6,772 nt of DNA from an uncultured Bacillota bacterium. Lineage in GTDB: Bacteria > Bacillota > Limnochordia > Limnochordales > ZCTH02-B6. The DNA lies in contig CALFSR010000200.1 in the NCBI GenBank assembly GCA_937916565.1, positions 1 through 6,772 of the forward strand, read 5' to 3'. The position numbers were made by a program, and so were the translations under genes. Within the stretch, counting starts at the first letter, position 1. Every line of letters begins with the position of its first letter. The notes beneath the pieces are model-generated. The model made no database searches, was not told the DNA's origin, and saw nothing but the letters and a program-made list of their open reading frames with translations. Shown piece by piece: positions 4,395 to 6,772 of this stretch.

Positions 4395-5876
4395 ATGGAA
4401 GGGCCGAACAGCTCGGGGCAGCCAAGGCGAGCGCCTTCCGCGCGCCAGCTGCTTCTTGTCATCGTCTCCGCCACCTTCCTGACGACGTTCACGGGCTCGA
4501 TGATCAACGTGGCGATCCCGGTGATTCGGGCGGAGTTTGATGCCTCTCCTGCGTTGATCGGATGGGTGGTGACAGGGTACCTGCTGGCCTACGCCGTCGG
4601 GGTGCCCATCCTCGGCCGGGCCTCGGATCGGTACGGCGTCCGTCGCCTCTTTGTCATCGGCCTCTCGGGGTTCGCTGCGGGGGCGATCGTCTGCGCCGTA
4701 GCACCCAGCCTGCCTGTGCTGGTCCTGGGGCGCATCCTGCAGGGATGCGCCGGGGCAGCCGTGCCCGCCCTCTCGACCGTGGCCGTGGCCAGAACCTTCC
4801 CGCCGGGCAGCCGTGGCGGCGCGCTCGGCATGACCACCTCGACAGTGGGCCTTGGACAGTCGGTCGGGCCCATCGTCGGCGGCGCCCTGGGGGAGTGGCT
4901 GGGCTGGCGAGGTCTCTTTGGGATCCCCATCACCCTCGCCCTGGCCCTGATTCCTCTCGCCCTGCGCTCCTTGCCCGACGGCCGCGCCGCCCACCCCCGC
5001 CGCTTCGACGCCGCGGGCGGTCTTCTGCTCGCCATGAGTGCGGGGCTCTTCCTCTTCAGCATCACCCGGGGTCAGACGCTTGGCTTCACGGCCTTCTCCT
5101 CGTGGGGATCGCTTTTGGTTGCGTTGGTGGCCGCAGCGGCCCTCGTCTGGCGCAGCAAGCGGGTAGCGCATCCTTTCGTCCCGCTCGGCCTCTTCCGGAA
5201 CCGGACCTACGTCGCCGCCCTCTCGGTGGCGCCGGTGGCCATGTTTGTCAGCCTCTCGGTGCTCATGCTGGTGCCGCTGCTGGTCGTCGAGGTGAACGGC
5301 CTCTCGTCCAGCGCCACCGGCATGGTTCTGGCGCCCCAGGCTGCCGCGGTGGCGCTCATCTCTCCCTTCATGGGGCGGCTCTCCGATCGGGTTGGCGTGC
5401 GCCGTCCGATCCTGGTCGGCCTCGGTGTGCTCATGCTCACAGTCGCGGCGCTTTCGACCTGGGCCGGCGTCTCCCCGGCCGTGATCGCAGTGCTCATGGC
5501 CTGCCTCGGCACTGGGCTTGCCTGCGTCCAATCCCCGACCAACAACGCGGCGGCCAACTCCCTGCCTGAGGAGGATGTGGGCGCGGGGATGGGACTCTAC
5601 CAGGGCACTGGTTTCCTCATGGGCGCAGCCGGGCCGGCCATCACCGGAGCCCTGCTGGCCGCGCGCCAGGAGGCCCACTTGTCCGCCTGGAACCCGGCCT
5701 ACAGGCTCGAGGCGGTCCCCTTCTCCGACGTCTTCCTTGCACTGCTTCTCCTGCTCTTGGTGGCCCTGATGGCTGCTCGGCGATTGCCGGGCGCAGCGCG
5801 CGCCGGGGGACAGGCGCGCGCCGTCGAGGGGCGCCCCGCCCCAGCCCTGGCGGAGGTCCAAAAGGAGCTCCGGTAG
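4395..5876 (+). CDS. MFS transporter, DHA2 family (14-helix drug:proton antiporter)
   Basis: The 493-residue protein is a full-length major facilitator of the EmrB/QacA (DHA2) type. Fourteen hydrophobic segments can be counted, starting about residues 17, 55, 84, 106, 142, 172, 205, 236, 272, 306, 337, 361, 397 and 444. Motif A in the loop after helix 2 is LGRASDRYGVRR (73-84), and its second-half repeat is MGRLSDRVGVRR (326-337). An antiporter motif C-like stretch, GLGQSVGPIVGG (152-163), lies in helix 5, and NVAIPVI (38-44) matches the helix 1 motif. It probably exports hydrophobic toxicants or drugs using proton influx at the cytoplasmic membrane. The ATG at 4395 is chosen for GAGGAGG at 4382-4388, 6 bases upstream; an in-frame GTG at 4377 precedes that site. 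It lies downstream of marR, its likely controller. Substrate is not deducible. Confidence 0.93.
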   Translation: MEGPNSSGQPRRAPSARQLLLVIVSATFLTTFTGSMINVAIPVIRAEFDASPALIGWVVTGYLLAYAVGVPILGRASDRYGVRRLFVIGLSGFAAGAIVCAVAPSLPVLVLGRILQGCAGAAVPALSTVAVARTFPPGSRGGALGMTTSTVGLGQSVGPIVGGALGEWLGWRGLFGIPITLALALIPLALRSLPDGRAAHPRRFDAAGGLLLAMSAGLFLFSITRGQTLGFTAFSSWGSLLVALVAAAALVWRSKRVAHPFVPLGLFRNRTYVAALSVAPVAMFVSLSVLMLVPLLVVEVNGLSSSATGMVLAPQAAAVALISPFMGRLSDRVGVRRPILVGLGVLMLTVAALSTWAGVSPAVIAVLMACLGTGLACVQSPTNNAAANSLPEEDVGAGMGLYQGTGFLMGAAGPAITGALLAARQEAHLSAWNPAYRLEAVPFSDVFLALLLLLLVALMAARRLPGAARAGGQARAVEGRPAPALAEVQKELR

Positions 5877-5881
5877 GTGCA

Positions 5882-5908
5882 GCAGGGCCGGGCATGGGCC
5901 GGCCCTGC
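5882..5908. terminator. Perfect 10-bp stem hairpin between convergent genes
   Basis: GCAGGGCCGG (5882-5891) and CCGGCCCTGC (5899-5908) are exact reverse complements with a 7-base loop GCATGGG, starting 6 bases after the exporter stop. The stem is very GC-rich. No T-tract follows on either strand, so it is not a textbook intrinsic terminator, but its place between two convergent genes fits a bidirectional 3'-end structure. Confidence 0.65.
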
Positions 5909-5960
5909 GGGGCTGCCGGATCGGGCCGGTTGGGTGAAGGCGTTCTCTTCGGCCGCGGCG

Positions 5961-6758
5961 CTACCCCCGTTCGGACATGCTGAAGGCATCGGCAAAGAGC
6001 TGCCGGGTGTACGGGTGCTCGGGGCTCTCGGTGATCTTCTCCACAGGACCCGACTCTACCAGCCGGCCATGCTGCATGACGAAGAGGGTATCGCTCACGT
6101 AGGTGGCCAGGCTGACGTCGTGGGTGATGAAGAGGATCGTCATCCCGAACTCGTCCCGCAGGTCCAAGAGCAGGTTCAGGATGCTCGCCCGCGACGAGGC
6201 GTCCACCATGGTGGTGGGCTCGTCGGCCACGAGTACGAGAGGCCGGACCACCAGGGCACGGGCGATCATCACCCGCTGCCGCTCACCCCCGCTCATCTCA
6301 TGCGACAGCTTGCCAAGGATCGCATCCGGGTTGAGCGCCACCTGTTCCAGAGCCCAGCGCACGCGGGCCTCGCGCGCTTCTGGATCGAGGCTCGGGGTCT
6401 CAAGCCCCAGCACCCGCTCCAGGAGCTTCCGGACGGTGAGGAACTGGTTGAAGGAGGAGAAGGGATCCTGGAAGACCGCCTGCACCTTCCGCCAGTACTG
6501 GCGCAGCTCCCTCAGGCTGCTCTTTCCCGTCACATCGACTCCCTCGAAAAGAATCTGGCCCGCCGTCGGCTGCAGCAGGCGGAGGAGCAGCCGGGCCAGG
6601 GTCGACTTGCCGCTGCCGCTCTCGCCCACGACCGAGGCGATCTCACCCCGGCGCAGGCAGAGGGAGACGTCATCCACCGCCCGGACCTGCCGGGCGCCCT
6701 GGCCGAAGGTTCGGGTCAGGTGACGGGTTTCGATGAGCACCGAATCACTGTGCGGCAT
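5961..6758 (-). CDS. ABC transporter ATP-binding protein, oligopeptide/oligosaccharide type (OppF/DppF-like)
   Basis: The 265-residue ATPase is complete in its catalytic parts. Walker A is GESGSGKST (45-53), and the Q-loop is VFQDPFSSFN (95-104). The signature is MSGGERQR (155-162), Walker B is LVLVADEPT (174-182) with catalytic E180, the D-loop is MVDASSR (184-190), and the switch histidine is in ITHD (H213). QDPFSSFN and the terminal HPYTRQLFAD (248-257) mark the Opp/Dpp (peptide/nickel/oligosaccharide) group, whose two ATPases power uptake with a binding protein and two permeases. The protein ends soon after HPYTRQL and lacks the longer carboxy-terminal oligopeptide-binding extension with cysteines common in DppF/OppF. 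ATG 6758 is used; an in-frame GTG at 6770 is possible. No Shine-Dalgarno precedes either, so the gene is probably coupled to a partner ATPase gene beyond the window. Confidence 0.9.
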   Translation of the reverse strand: MPHSDSVLIETRHLTRTFGQGARQVRAVDDVSLCLRRGEIASVVGESGSGKSTLARLLLRLLQPTAGQILFEGVDVTGKSSLRELRQYWRKVQAVFQDPFSSFNQFLTVRKLLERVLGLETPSLDPEAREARVRWALEQVALNPDAILGKLSHEMSGGERQRVMIARALVVRPLVLVADEPTTMVDASSRASILNLLLDLRDEFGMTILFITHDVSLATYVSDTLFVMQHGRLVESGPVEKITESPEHPYTRQLFADAFSMSERG

Positions 6759-6772
6759 GGCCGGCAGCACCC

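Noticed and set aside
4341..5861. A 506-codon open frame on the minus strand opposite the exporter
   Set aside because: It is exactly antisense to a clear MFS gene, is rich in Arg, Gly, Glu and His as expected from GC-rich codon shadows, and shows no domain.
6745..6772. 3' end of an upstream partner ATPase gene overlapping the OppF-like start
   Set aside because: A minus-strand TGA at 6747-6745 in another frame would allow it, but fewer than ten codons are inside the window, too few to support a call.

Overview
The window is GC-rich bacterial DNA with frequent GTG starts, strong AGGAGG-type ribosome-binding sites and several 4-bp start/stop overlaps. That style suits a high-GC Firmicute of the Limnochordia/Symbiobacteria sort, but this is inference: there is no rRNA or other marker gene. 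I see no tRNA, rRNA, CRISPR array, recognisable defence system or prophage gene.

Left part (1-1550). The left edge carries what looks like the terminal inverted repeat of an IS256-family (mutator-type) insertion sequence. It lies inside a minus-strand gene whose remaining 5' part encodes the first two membrane helices of a protein resembling heme-copper oxidase/NnrS-type proteins. This broken gene is translationally coupled, by an ATGA overlap, to an upstream DUF2249 gene with an excellent Shine-Dalgarno. About 110 bp upstream of the DUF2249 start lies a perfect CRP/FNR-type palindrome (TGTGA-N6-TCACA core), overlapped by a second palindrome that shares one half-site. Next come a mostly empty interval, a minus-strand DUF2200 gene, and a second non-coding interval of about 300 bp.

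Middle part (1551-2761). A plus-strand pair encodes an SRPBCC/AHSA1-type protein and a class I SAM-dependent methyltransferase. The methyltransferase reading frame clearly extends upstream of its first usable start codon, to an ATG 11 bp after the SRPBCC stop. That extension is interrupted by an in-frame TAG, so the gene is either damaged, wrongly sequenced at one base, or translated by an unusual route.

Right part (2803-6772). Two overlapping minus-strand genes for small multi-helix membrane proteins are divergent from a plus-strand marR-type regulator. They share an AT-rich intergenic region with a MarR-like imperfect palindrome. A 14-helix DHA2-family MFS exporter follows marR. Together these look like a MarR-controlled efflux locus. 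A perfect 10-bp-stem hairpin separates the exporter from a convergent oligopeptide/oligosaccharide-type ABC transporter ATPase (OppF/DppF-like), whose partner genes would lie beyond the right edge.

The most noteworthy points are the amber codon in the methyltransferase, the IS-truncated respiratory-type gene, the double CRP-type operator and the MarR-type divergent control region. I did not find a convincing new multi-gene system.
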